Positions 53,862 through 63,133 of a DNA stretch of 64,000 nt are shown here, in pieces. The translations under genes and the position numbers were made by a program. The stretch's first letter is position 1. Every line of letters begins with the position of its first letter. Below the pieces are notes generated by a model, which worked only from the letters and a program-made list of their open reading frames with translations, had not been told where the DNA came from and made no database searches. Origin of the DNA: Novosphingobium sp. JCM 18896 (lineage in GTDB: Bacteria > Pseudomonadota > Alphaproteobacteria > Sphingomonadales > Sphingomonadaceae); contig NZ_JAPCZF010000003.1 in NCBI RefSeq assembly GCF_025938095.1, positions 1-64,000 of the forward strand. Direction: 5' to 3'.

Positions 53862-54452
53862 CTAAGCGGGAGAACGTTCGTTGCTGATGAGCGGAGCGAT
53901 GATCAGGCGATTGAGGATCGCGGCGATCTCTTCGGGCGAATAGACGTCGTCCTGCGACAGCCACCAGGCGAGCAGGTCGATCGTTCCGCCGGTGCCATAG
54001 ACCACGCCGAGGTCGGCGGGCAGCCAGGACTTCTTCTCGACCATGTCGCGCGGAAGCTGGCGGGCCTGGCGGATGAATTCCTCGCGCACGATGCTGGCGG
54101 CGCCGCCGGTCAGCAGCGCGGCCCAGAGATTGCGATGTTCGGCGACGTGGCCGCACAGCGCGCGGGTCGATTCAAAGCTGTTGGAATCGTAGAGCACCGG
54201 CAAGGTGCGGCCGAGCAGGTCGGCGATCTCTTCCGAGGCGACGTCGCTCAGCAGGGCTTCCTTGGTCGGGTAATGGCGGAAGAACGTGGCATAGCCGGTT
54301 CCCGCACGCGCCGAAATCTCGCGGATGGTCAGCTGGTCGAACGGCTTTTCCTCAAGCAGTTCGAGCAGGGCGCCGGTCAGCGCGTTGCGCGAGCGCACCT
54401 GACGGGCATCGCTGGGCCCTTCCTTGCTGATACGACTGACGGCTCCTTGCAT
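53862..54452 (-). CDS. TetR-family transcriptional regulator
   Basis: This 196-residue protein has a TetR HTH (FDQLTIREISARAGTGYATF FRHYPTKEALL) and a TetR C-terminal helical part. It is upstream of xdhC-mocA on the same strand with 48 bp between, so it is probably a local regulator of this maturation pair. Confidence 0.88.
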   Translation of the reverse strand: MQGAVSRISKEGPSDARQVRSRNALTGALLELLEEKPFDQLTIREISARAGTGYATFFRHYPTKEALLSDVASEEIADLLGRTLPVLYDSNSFESTRALCGHVAEHRNLWAALLTGGAASIVREEFIRQARQLPRDMVEKKSWLPADLGVVYGTGGTIDLLAWWLSQDDVYSPEEIAAILNRLIIAPLISNERSPA

Positions 54453-54563
54453 AAGATGGCCGTAACATTGGTCTTCGCGTGTGTCGATTCGCAGCCGGGC
54501 GCACCGCGAGAATCCAGTTCAAATCATGGACATTATCGCGAGGACGACGTTCCCGAGGCGTTT

Positions 54564-55274
54564 TCAGGCCAAGGTGATGCGATCGGCATAGAGCAGACGA
54601 CCGCCCGAGAGGTGCCAGAGCGCCTCGTTGAAATCGCCGGGCGCCATGGCGAAGCAGCCCTCGCTGCGGCCGATCTTGCCCCACTTCGAAACCATCGACG
54701 GATCGACGTACCAGGCCGGATGGACGACGATCGCGCGCGGCAGGGCCAGCGAATTGTCGGGATCGAGCCCGACCAGGCGGATCGAGGTGCCGTATTTGCC
54801 CTTGTACCACTCGCAGGTGAGGTAGCCGCCGCGCGATGTCGCTTCGGAGCCGGGCACGTTCGAGAACTGCTTGAGCCAGCCGTCGTGTTCGGGATCCGAA
54901 CCGCGACCGTGGGCGACGAGGAACGAACGCACCGTGCCGTTCTCGAGATTGGCGAAATGGAAGCGCGGCAGCGACGAGGGGCGGGCGAAATCGGCGATGC
55001 CGGCAATGTCGCGGCGCCAGACGGTGTTACCGGCGCGAGCGACTTCGCGTTGCGCGATCTCGAGCACGCGGCGCTCGTAGGCGGGGTTGGGTTCGGGCAC
55101 GGCCGGAACCGTGAGCGCGGGCGTCGGAACGGCGGTGGGGGCAGCCGGTGGAACGAAGGCGCTATCGAACGCGTCGCCCAGCGGATCGGCCAGCGCGCGC
55201 GCAGGCACGGCCAGAGCCGCAGCTCCGATGAGCCCGCCCTTGATGACATCGCGTCGCTTCAAACCCGCCGACAT
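54564..55274 (-). CDS. Murein L,D-transpeptidase catalytic-domain protein
   Basis: This 236-residue protein has a twin-arginine signal (KRRDVIKGGLIGAAALAVPA), a Pro-rich linker, and a C-terminal catalytic region with HPAWYVDPS and GRSEGCFAM, in which the Cys of SEGC is the nucleophile. It should cross-link or modify peptidoglycan in the periplasm. Exact partners are unknown. Confidence 0.85.
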   Translation of the reverse strand: MSAGLKRRDVIKGGLIGAAALAVPARALADPLGDAFDSAFVPPAAPTAVPTPALTVPAVPEPNPAYERRVLEIAQREVARAGNTVWRRDIAGIADFARPSSLPRFHFANLENGTVRSFLVAHGRGSDPEHDGWLKQFSNVPGSEATSRGGYLTCEWYKGKYGTSIRLVGLDPDNSLALPRAIVVHPAWYVDPSMVSKWGKIGRSEGCFAMAPGDFNEALWHLSGGRLLYADRITLA

Positions 55275-55376
55275 AGAACTCCGATATAGGGAGAATGTGA
55301 AGAAATCGCCATATCGGATTGAAAGCGGTTCCGCTTCTGAACGGAATTGCCGCGCGTCCCGGCTGCGAAGGGCTGG

Positions 55377-56621
55377 TTAGGCGACGACTTTCAGGCGTGC
55401 CTTGTCGTGCTGGGCCATCCAGTCCTCGACCACGGGGGCGATCGCCTTGCGCCATTTGCTGCCGTTGAAGATGCCGTAGTGGCCGACGTCGGGCGCCAGG
55501 TGGTACTTCTTGCGGCCGGCGGGCAGCTTGGAGGCCAGGGTCAGCGCGGCCTTGGTCTGGCCGATGCCCGAGATATCGTCCTTCTCGCCCTCGATCGCGA
55601 GGAGCGCGGTGTCGCGAATCGCGGACAGGTCGATTGGCTTGCCGCGGTGCAGGAACTCGCCCTTGGGCAGCGAGTGGCGCTGGAACACGTGCTCGATCGT
55701 CTGGAGATAGAACTCGGCGGTCATGTCGCAGACCGACCGGTATTCGTCGTAGAACGCCTTGGTCGAATCGGCGCTGTCCTCGTCGCCTGCGACCAGATGC
55801 TCGAACATCTGGTAGTGGCTCATCATGTGCGACGAGATGTTCTGCCACATGAAGCCCGCGAGCTGGAGGAAGCCCGGATAGACCTTGCGGCCGGCGCCCG
55901 GATAGATTGCCGGTACCGTCGCGATGACGGTGTTCTCGAACCACGAATAGGGCTGGGTCGTCGCCAGGTCGTTGACGCTGGTGGGCGCCTCGCGCGTGTC
56001 GATCGGGCCGCCCATCATGGTCAGGGTGCTCGGCCGGCAGGGATTGTCGGCGGCGCCCATGATGGCGGTGGCGGCGAGCGCCGGCACCGAAGGCTGGCAG
56101 ACCGCGATCACATGGGTGTTCGGGCCGATATGCTCGAGGAAACCGATCAGGTAGTCGATGTAGTCGTCGAGATCGAAGCGCCCGGCTTCGAGCGGCACGG
56201 TCTTCGCGTCGGCCCAGTCGGTGATGTAGACGGTGGCACGCTCGGCCATGCGCGCGACGGTGCCGCGCAGCAGGGTGGCATAGTGCCCGCTCATCGGCGC
56301 GACGATCAGCAGCTTGGGCGCATCGGCGGCGAGGCCGTCGTGGCTGAAGCGCAGCAGGTTGCCGAACGGGCGGTGCAGCACGATCGCCTCGGTCACGGCG
56401 TGCTTCTGGCCGTCGACGGTCACGCTTTCGATGTCGAAGGCGGGCTTGCCGCGCGGCGCGGCGGCATGGGCGAAGACGTCGAGTGCCGAGGACATCACCG
56501 AGCCGAAACCGAAGGCGCCGAACGGCGACAGCGGGTTGGCGAGCATTTCCGAGGTGACGGACGCCCAGACGCTGGCGCCGGTCAGCATGGCGCGCTGCAA
56601 CTCGTAGGCCTTATAGAGCAA
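55377..56621 (-). CDS. phaZ: Intracellular polyhydroxyalkanoate (PHB) depolymerase
   Basis: This 414-residue protein matches the intracellular PhaZ type: MLYKAYELQRAMLTGASVWA at the start, and a lipase-like box with Cys (AVCQPSVPAL) as the expected nucleophile, then Asp and His (VGHYGIFNG). It degrades stored PHB granules. It is divergent from the ABC exporter gene with 164 bp between. Confidence 0.92.
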   Translation of the reverse strand: MLYKAYELQRAMLTGASVWASVTSEMLANPLSPFGAFGFGSVMSSALDVFAHAAAPRGKPAFDIESVTVDGQKHAVTEAIVLHRPFGNLLRFSHDGLAADAPKLLIVAPMSGHYATLLRGTVARMAERATVYITDWADAKTVPLEAGRFDLDDYIDYLIGFLEHIGPNTHVIAVCQPSVPALAATAIMGAADNPCRPSTLTMMGGPIDTREAPTSVNDLATTQPYSWFENTVIATVPAIYPGAGRKVYPGFLQLAGFMWQNISSHMMSHYQMFEHLVAGDEDSADSTKAFYDEYRSVCDMTAEFYLQTIEHVFQRHSLPKGEFLHRGKPIDLSAIRDTALLAIEGEKDDISGIGQTKAALTLASKLPAGRKKYHLAPDVGHYGIFNGSKWRKAIAPVVEDWMAQHDKARLKVVA

Positions 56622-56785
56622 GGTACGACTCCTGAAACATGCCCATAATTTGGGCCTTCGTCATTGATTGTGCAATGCGGCATTTTTACCTGCGCCGTAT
56701 CAGGCTCAGGCTTCTCCGCTGCCTTGTCCGCCGGCTTGTGCGGGGCACGCTTTCCCTGGGCCCGGACAGGTTGTAAGGGCGCCCG

Positions 56786-58639
56786 ATGACCGCCGAAAGT
56801 ATCGAGCCCGAAGCGCCGCTTTCCGCCGAAAGCCAGGATCCGGCGGACGAGTCCGTGAAATTGCCGGAAGGCAAGCCCGCGCGCACGCTCGGCCCGCTGC
56901 GGATGATCTGGAAGCTGACGCTGGCCTATCCCAAGCAGATCGTCATCGCGCTGCTGGCGCTGCTGACGACCTCTTCGGCGACGATCGCCATTCCCGCGCG
57001 GTTCAAGGCGATCATCGATCAGGCCTTCGTGCCCAATGCTGCGGTCGAGACGATCGACCACGCCTTCTACTACCTGCTGATGATCGTCGTCGTGCTCGGC
57101 ATCGCGACGGCGGTGCGGTTCTACTACGTGTCCTGGCTCGGCGAGCGCGTGGTCGGCGACCTGCGGCTCAAGGTGCAGGACAACCTGCTGCGCCTGGCGC
57201 CGAGCTTCTTCGAGGCGAACAGCCCGAAGGAAATCTCCTCGCGCATGACCTCGGACACGGCGATCATCGAGACCGTGGTCGGCACCACCGTATCGGTCGC
57301 ACTGCGCAACCTGATCACGGGTGTCGGCGGGGTGATCTACCTGTTCTTCCTCGCGCCGATGCTCACCTTGGGGCTGCTCATCGGCATTCCGCTGGTGGTC
57401 GTGCCGATCGTCTGGTTCGGCCGGCGGCTGCGCAACGTCTCGCGCACCAGCCAGGACCGCGTCGCCGGCATCGGCGCGCTGACCGCCGAAGTGCTCGGCG
57501 CGGTGCGCGTGGTCCAGGCGTTCAACCAGGAAGGCCGCGAGCGCGCGCGCTTCGCCGACGAGGTCGAGCGGACCTTCGCCACGGCCAAGCGCCGCATCAC
57601 CACGCGCGCGGCGATGACCGCGACGATCATGGTGCTGATCTTCGGCGCGCTGGTCCTGCTGATGTGGCGCGGCGCGCTGGCGGTCGCCACGGGCGCGATC
57701 GGCGGCGGCACGATCGCCGCCTTCGTGCTGACCGGCGGCCTCGTTGCCGGTGCCTTCGGTTCGCTGAGCGAGGTCTACGGCGATCTGCTGCGCGGCGCCG
57801 GTGCCGCCAGCCGCCTCAACGAGCTGCTCAACGAGAAGCCGACGATCGCACCGCCGGCCAAGCCGACGATCCTGCCCGAACCGCGCGGCCAGCTCGCCTT
57901 CGAGCGCGTCACCTTTCGCTATCCCTCGCGTCCCGAATTCGCGGCGCTGGTCGATTTCAGCCTCGCGGTCGAGCCGGGCGAGACCGTGGCGATCGTCGGT
58001 CCCTCGGGTGCGGGCAAGTCGACGATCTTCCAGCTGGCCGAGCGCTTCTACGATCCGCACCAGGGCACGGTGAAGCTCGACGGCGTGCCGCTGGTCTCGG
58101 CCGATCCCGCCGAGGTGCGCCGGCGCATGGCGCTGGTGCCGCAGGAAGGCGTGCTCTTCGCCGCCTCGGCGCGCGACAACCTGCGCTACGGCAAGTGGGA
58201 CGCCAGCGACGAGGCGATCTGGGATGCCGCACGCGCGGCCAATGCCGAGACCTTCCTGCGCGAATTGCCCGAAGGCCTCGACACCTTCCTGGGTGAGGAC
58301 GGCGCACGCCTCTCGGGCGGTCAGCGCCAGCGCATCGCCATTGCCCGCGCGCTGCTGCGCGACGCGCCGATCCTGCTGCTCGACGAGGCCACCTCGGCGC
58401 TCGACGCCGAGAGCGAGCGGCTGGTCCAGGACGCGCTCGACCGGCTGATGGCCAGCCGCACCACCCTGGTGATCGCGCATCGCCTGTCGACCGTGCGCCA
58501 GGCCGACCGCATCGTCGTCATGGACAAGGGCCGGATCGTCGAGCAGGGCACGCACGAGGAACTGAGCGGTGCGGGCGGGCTTTATGCCCGGTTGGCCTCG
58601 CTGCAATTCGACGAACGACAGTTTTCGTCCGTCGAATGA
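56786..58639 (+). CDS. ABC exporter, fused membrane and ATPase domains (MsbA-like)
   Basis: This 617-residue half-transporter has a Glu/Pro-rich N-terminal tail of about 35 residues, six membrane segments (about 50-340) and a C-terminal ATPase with Walker A GPSGAGKST, signature LSGGQRQRIAIARAL, Walker B ILLLDEATSALD and H-loop AHRLST. It works as a homodimer exporting lipids or drugs. Substrate unknown. It is followed by a short CCTTGCC/GGCAAGG hairpin without a T-run. Confidence 0.93.
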   Translation: MTAESIEPEAPLSAESQDPADESVKLPEGKPARTLGPLRMIWKLTLAYPKQIVIALLALLTTSSATIAIPARFKAIIDQAFVPNAAVETIDHAFYYLLMIVVVLGIATAVRFYYVSWLGERVVGDLRLKVQDNLLRLAPSFFEANSPKEISSRMTSDTAIIETVVGTTVSVALRNLITGVGGVIYLFFLAPMLTLGLLIGIPLVVVPIVWFGRRLRNVSRTSQDRVAGIGALTAEVLGAVRVVQAFNQEGRERARFADEVERTFATAKRRITTRAAMTATIMVLIFGALVLLMWRGALAVATGAIGGGTIAAFVLTGGLVAGAFGSLSEVYGDLLRGAGAASRLNELLNEKPTIAPPAKPTILPEPRGQLAFERVTFRYPSRPEFAALVDFSLAVEPGETVAIVGPSGAGKSTIFQLAERFYDPHQGTVKLDGVPLVSADPAEVRRRMALVPQEGVLFAASARDNLRYGKWDASDEAIWDAARAANAETFLRELPEGLDTFLGEDGARLSGGQRQRIAIARALLRDAPILLLDEATSALDAESERLVQDALDRLMASRTTLVIAHRLSTVRQADRIVVMDKGRIVEQGTHEELSGAGGLYARLASLQFDERQFSSVE

Positions 58640-58701
58640 CCTCCTTGCCTTGGGCAAGGCAGTCTAGGTAGCCTGGCTTCCGCACCTTACCGGGAGTCCC
58701 C

Positions 58702-60849
58702 ATGCCCTTGATCCGCCGCGCCGTCCTGGCCGTTACCGCCGTTTCCACCCTGGCGCTCTCCGCGCCGCTCTTTGCCGAGACGCCCGCGAAGCCCGCCGCG
58801 GCCCAGCCTGCCAAGGAGGACTGGGGCAAGTTCGGCGTCCAGACCCAGTGGATCGACCCCGCCGCCAAGCCCGGCGACGACTTCAACCGCTACGTCAACG
58901 GCAAGTGGGACGACGTCACCGCGATGCCCGCCGACAAGACGCGGATCGGCGCCTTCATCACCCTGCGCGACCTGTCCGAGGACCGGCTGCACGCGATCCT
59001 CAACCAGCTGACCGCGAGCAAGCCCGCGCGGGGCACGGCCGAAGCGCGCGTCGCCGATGCCTACAAGGCCTTCATGGACACGGCCGCGATCAACAAGGCG
59101 GGGCTCGCGCCGGCGCGGCCGATGCTCGATCGCATCGCTGCGGCCAAGACCACCGACGATCTGATGACGCTGTTCGCGACGCCGGGGGTTCAATCGCCGA
59201 TCGGCGCGGGTGTCGATGCCGACGAGAAGCAGAGCGACATCTACGCGCTCTACCTCGGCCAGAGCGGCCTGGGCCTGCCCGACCGTGACTATTACCTGGC
59301 CGACACCCCCAAGTTCCGCGACATTCGCGCCAAGTACCTCGATTTCCTGACCCTGATGCTCGGCAAGGCCGGCTATGCCAACGCGCGCGTGGCCGCGCAG
59401 TCGGTGTTCGATCTCGAGACCGCGATGGCGCGTGAGAACTGGGATCGCGCGCTCCAGCGCAACCGCGACCTGACCTACAACAAGCTGACCGTGGCCGAGC
59501 TCGACGCGATGGCGCCGGGCCTCGTGCGCAAGTTCCTGACTGATGCCGGCGCGGGCGCGGCGACCGAGGTGATCGTGCCGCAGATGCCGCCGACGGCCGC
59601 GGAACTGGCCACGGCCAAGATCTCGCCCGAGGATCAGAAGACCAAGCTCGGCGGCGGCGTGCCGGCGACGCTCAAGCTGATCACCGCGACGCCGATCGAT
59701 ACTTGGAAGGCCTATCTGACCGCGCACTTCCTCAGCGACCACGCGGCCTATCTGCCCAAGGACATCGACGACGCGCAGTTCGCCTTCTTCGGCACCGTGC
59801 TCGGCGGCCAGCCCGTGCAGCGCGCGCGCTGGCGCCGCGGCATCAGCGCGGTCGAAGGCCAGATCGGCGAACTGCTCGGCAAGGTCTACGCCGAGCGCTA
59901 TTTCCCGCCCGCGAACAAGGCGGCGATGGACGATCTCGTCGCCAACCTGCGCAAGGCGATGGCGCTCAACCTCGCCGATCTCAAGTGGATGGGCCCCGAG
60001 ACGCGCAAGGAGGCCGAGGCCAAGCTCGACGCCTTCACCCCGAAGATCGGCGCGCCGGCCAGCTACAAGACCTACGACGGCCTGGTGATCGACGCGACCA
60101 AGCCGCTGGCCAACCGCCTCGCCGCGGCGAAGTGGGACACCGATTTCCGCATGGCGCGGCTCGGCAAGCCGGTCGATCGCGCCGAGTGGTTCATGTTCCC
60201 GCAGACGGTGAACGCCTATTACAACCCGACCTTCAACGAGATCGTCTTCCCCGCGGCGATCCTGCAGCCGCCGTTCTTCGCGCTCTCGGCCGACCCGGCG
60301 GTCAACTATGGCGGCATCGGCGCGGTTATCGGCCACGAGATGGGCCACGGCTTCGACGACCAGGGCGCCAAGTCCGACGGCACCGGCAACCTGCGTGACT
60401 GGTGGACGCCGCAGGACAAGGCCGCCTTCGAGGCGCTGACGAGCAAGCTGGTCGGCCAGTACAACGCCTTCTGCCCGTTCGACGGGACCAAGCCCGGCAG
60501 CGAGAAGGCCTGCATCAACGGCCAGCTGACTCTCGGCGAGAACATCGGCGATCTCGGCGGGCTCAGCCTCGCCTATCGCGCCTACAAGCTCTCGCTGAAC
60601 GGCAAGGAAGCGCCGGTGATCGATGGCTTCACCGGCGACCAGCGCTTCTTCCTCGGCTGGGCACAGGTCTGGCGCGGCAAGACGCGCGAACAGCAGGCGC
60701 GCCAGTTCCTCGTCACCGATCCGCACTCGCCCGGCGAGTACCGGATCAACGGCATCGTCCGCAATTTCGACGAATGGTACAAGGCGTTCGACGTCAAGCC
60801 GGGCGAGAAGCTCTATCTCCCGCCCGAGCAGCGCGTGCGCATCTGGTAA
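58702..60849 (+). CDS. M13-family (PepO/neprilysin-like) metallopeptidase
   Basis: This 715-residue protein has a signal peptide (LIRRAVLAVTAVSTLALSAP), the M13 N-terminal domain (DDFNRYVNGKW) and zinc site VIGHEMGHGFDDQG with His545 and His549. ENIGDLGGL holds the third ligand Glu. It degrades peptides in the periplasm. GGGAGTCCCC precedes the ATG. Confidence 0.95.
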   Translation: MPLIRRAVLAVTAVSTLALSAPLFAETPAKPAAAQPAKEDWGKFGVQTQWIDPAAKPGDDFNRYVNGKWDDVTAMPADKTRIGAFITLRDLSEDRLHAILNQLTASKPARGTAEARVADAYKAFMDTAAINKAGLAPARPMLDRIAAAKTTDDLMTLFATPGVQSPIGAGVDADEKQSDIYALYLGQSGLGLPDRDYYLADTPKFRDIRAKYLDFLTLMLGKAGYANARVAAQSVFDLETAMARENWDRALQRNRDLTYNKLTVAELDAMAPGLVRKFLTDAGAGAATEVIVPQMPPTAAELATAKISPEDQKTKLGGGVPATLKLITATPIDTWKAYLTAHFLSDHAAYLPKDIDDAQFAFFGTVLGGQPVQRARWRRGISAVEGQIGELLGKVYAERYFPPANKAAMDDLVANLRKAMALNLADLKWMGPETRKEAEAKLDAFTPKIGAPASYKTYDGLVIDATKPLANRLAAAKWDTDFRMARLGKPVDRAEWFMFPQTVNAYYNPTFNEIVFPAAILQPPFFALSADPAVNYGGIGAVIGHEMGHGFDDQGAKSDGTGNLRDWWTPQDKAAFEALTSKLVGQYNAFCPFDGTKPGSEKACINGQLTLGENIGDLGGLSLAYRAYKLSLNGKEAPVIDGFTGDQRFFLGWAQVWRGKTREQQARQFLVTDPHSPGEYRINGIVRNFDEWYKAFDVKPGEKLYLPPEQRVRIW

Positions 60850-60857
60850 AGGTCTCG

Positions 60858-60888
60858 GCGCCGTCCCAGGCATGCCTCGGGACGGCGC
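60858..60888 (+). terminator. GC-rich hairpin after the M13 peptidase gene
   Basis: GCGCCGTCCC pairs with GGGACGGCGC around a loop that is itself palindromic (AGGCATGCCT). It lies 9 bases after the stop. No T-run follows, so termination efficiency is uncertain. Confidence 0.5.
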
Positions 60889-60944
60889 TACATTAACGCA
60901 ATGAAACTTGACTTGGTCGCGCGGTCCTTCATCACCGCACGCGC

Positions 60945-61754
60945 ATGGACCTGACCCTCACCGCGATCCTCCTCGGCATTGTCGAGGGCCTCACCGAATT
61001 CATCCCCGTCTCCTCGACCGGGCATCTCATTCTCGCTTCCGAGATCTTCGGATACGATGCGGACACCTGGAAGGTGTTCAACGTCGTCATCCAGCTCGGC
61101 GCCATCCTGGCGGTGCTCGTGCAGTACTGGCGGACCTTCTGGGCGGTGGGCACGGGCCTGCTGCGCTGGCAGCCGATGAGCGTCGCCTTCGTGCGCAACC
61201 TGCTCGTCGCCTTCATCCCCTCGGCCGTGCTCGGGCTCGCGCTCAAGGACTACATCGACGTGCTGCTCGGCAGTCCGGTCGTGGTCGGCTGGGCGCTGAT
61301 CCTGGGCGGCATCGCGATCCTCGGCATCGAGCGCTGGGCCAAGCCCGGTGGTCCGACCGGCGTCGCGCAATTGCCCGTGGGCCAGGCGCTAGGCGTCGGC
61401 CTGCTCCAGTGCATTTCTATGATCCCCGGCGTCAGCCGTTCGGGCGCGACGATCATGGGCGCGCTGGCCATGGGCATCGAGCGCCGCACCGCCGCCGAAT
61501 TCAGCTTCTTCCTGGCCGTGCCGACGATGATGGGCGCGACCACGCTCGAGCTGTGGGACAATCGCCATGCGCTGGCCGGCGGGCTCGGCCCGGTCGGCTG
61601 GAACGAGATCGCGATCGGCTTCGTCGTCTCGTTCGTGGTCGCGCTGGTGGTGATCAAGGCCTTCGTTGCCTTCGTCAGCCGCTCGGGCTTCTCGCCATTC
61701 GCCTGGTACCGCATCGCGGCGGGCATTCTCGCGGTGGTCCTGCTCAGCCGATAA
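60945..61754 (+). CDS. uppP: Undecaprenyl-diphosphatase (UppP/BacA)
   Basis: This 269-residue multi-pass membrane enzyme recycles undecaprenyl pyrophosphate for cell-wall synthesis. Both signatures are present: EGLTEFIPVSSTGHLILASE near the N-terminus and PGVSRSGATI in the middle. It precedes the PPK2 gene by 11 bp. Confidence 0.96.
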   Translation: MDLTLTAILLGIVEGLTEFIPVSSTGHLILASEIFGYDADTWKVFNVVIQLGAILAVLVQYWRTFWAVGTGLLRWQPMSVAFVRNLLVAFIPSAVLGLALKDYIDVLLGSPVVVGWALILGGIAILGIERWAKPGGPTGVAQLPVGQALGVGLLQCISMIPGVSRSGATIMGALAMGIERRTAAEFSFFLAVPTMMGATTLELWDNRHALAGGLGPVGWNEIAIGFVVSFVVALVVIKAFVAFVSRSGFSPFAWYRIAAGILAVVLLSR

Positions 61755-61765
61755 GGAGAGGGTTC

Positions 61766-62545
61766 ATGGGCAAGCTCAAGAAGAAGAAATACCTCGAGCT
61801 GCTCGAACCCCTGCAGGAAGAACTGGTTGCCATGGCGCGCTGGGCCGAGGCGACCGGTGCGCGCGTGGTCGTGCTGTTCGAAGGTCGCGACACCGCGGGC
61901 AAGGGCGGGGCGATCAACGCCATCGCCAGCCATCTCAACTCGCGCCAGTGCAGGGTCGTCGCGCTGAGCAAGCCCAGCGATGCCGAGAAGGGGCAGTGGT
62001 ATTTCCAGCGCTATATCGCGCACCTGCCCACCGCGGGCGAGATCGTGCTGTTCGACCGTTCCTGGTACAACCGCGCGGGGGTCGAGAAGGTCATGGGCTT
62101 CGCCACGGTGGAGCAGGTCGAGGGCTTCCTCGATCAGGCCCCCAAGTTCGAGAAGCTGCTCGTCCAGGACGGCGTGCTGCTGTTCAAGTATTGGCTGACC
62201 TGCGACCAGGCCGAGCAGGAGGAGCGCCTGCGCGAGCGCGCCGAGGATCCGCTCAAGCGCTGGAAGCTCTCGCCGATCGACCTCGTCGCGCGCGAGAAAT
62301 ACGACGATTACACCAAGGCGCGCGAGGCGATGCTGAAGGCGACGCACACCAAGCAGGCGCCGTGGACCTTGGTCGATTTCAACGACCAGCATCATGGCCG
62401 GCTGACCGTGATCCGCGATTTTCTCGATCGCCTGCCCGACAAGAAGGTCGACGCGCCCGACGTCGAATTCAAGCCGCTCGGCGGCAAGCCGGGCGAGGAG
62501 CGCTTCGACAAGCTCGAGCCGATCAAGCCCTATCCGATCGATTGA
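61766..62545 (+). CDS. ppk2: Polyphosphate kinase 2 family protein
   Basis: This 259-residue kinase transfers phosphate between polyphosphate and nucleotides. Walker A is FEGRDTAGKGGAINAI and Walker B is LFDRSWYNRAGVE; the lid region is REKYDDYTKAR. The ATG at 61766 follows GGAGAGGG. It lies 11 bp after uppP, so the two are probably cotranscribed. Confidence 0.95.
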   Translation: MGKLKKKKYLELLEPLQEELVAMARWAEATGARVVVLFEGRDTAGKGGAINAIASHLNSRQCRVVALSKPSDAEKGQWYFQRYIAHLPTAGEIVLFDRSWYNRAGVEKVMGFATVEQVEGFLDQAPKFEKLLVQDGVLLFKYWLTCDQAEQEERLRERAEDPLKRWKLSPIDLVAREKYDDYTKAREAMLKATHTKQAPWTLVDFNDQHHGRLTVIRDFLDRLPDKKVDAPDVEFKPLGGKPGEERFDKLEPIKPYPID

Positions 62546-62629
62546 TCGCTCGGGCGCACAGGGGCCTCTCGTCAGCCCGATGGGTCGCAGTTATGGTACC
62601 GGAGAGGCCGATTTCCCAGGGAGAGAGAT

Positions 62630-63130
62630 ATGCGCAAATTCACCGCCGAGCAGCTGCACGCGGCTTTCGAGCTCCAGCAGATGCTCTACGATTTCGCCTA
62701 TGAGCTCGACCACGGTTCGGAGAAGGTCGGCCGTTACTATGCCGAGGATGGTGCCTTCCGCACGGGCGGCATCAACGTTGAGGGACGCACGGCGATCCAG
62801 GGCTTCTACGACACGCGCAACGAGAACGTGAAGAAGTACCAGAAGGACGGCCAGCGCACGGGCCGTCACATCTTCACCAATGTCCGCGTGGTGTTCGACG
62901 AGGCCGATGCCGACAAGGCGACGCTGTTCTTCACCAACATGAATTTCGCGGGTGAAGGCCCGGCGCCGGTTCAAGGCCTCGGCAGCCCCTCGGCGATTGC
63001 CGACGGCCTGATGGAGTGCCGCCGCCAGGCCGACGGCCACTGGCTGTTCACCCTGTTCGCGCCCAAGCAGGCGCTGATCGGCGAGGACGACTTCATGAAG
63101 CTGATGCTGGCGCTCAACGCCAAGAAGTAG
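62630..63130 (+). CDS. NTF2-like (SnoaL-type) protein
   Basis: This 166-residue single-domain protein has an NTF2-like cone fold by pattern (LQQMLYDFAYELDHG, YYAEDGAFRTGG, GFYDTRNE, then WLFTLFAPKQALI). Such proteins are dehydratases, isomerases or binding proteins. GGGAGAGAGAT precedes the ATG. It is convergent with the IclR gene (3 bp between the stops). Confidence 0.85.
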   Translation: MRKFTAEQLHAAFELQQMLYDFAYELDHGSEKVGRYYAEDGAFRTGGINVEGRTAIQGFYDTRNENVKKYQKDGQRTGRHIFTNVRVVFDEADADKATLFFTNMNFAGEGPAPVQGLGSPSAIADGLMECRRQADGHWLFTLFAPKQALIGEDDFMKLMLALNAKK

Positions 63131-63133
63131 GCG

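Noticed and set aside
58687..60873. A 728-codon frame antisense to the M13 peptidase gene
   Set aside because: Shadow of the peptidase gene. No recognisable protein family or start signal.
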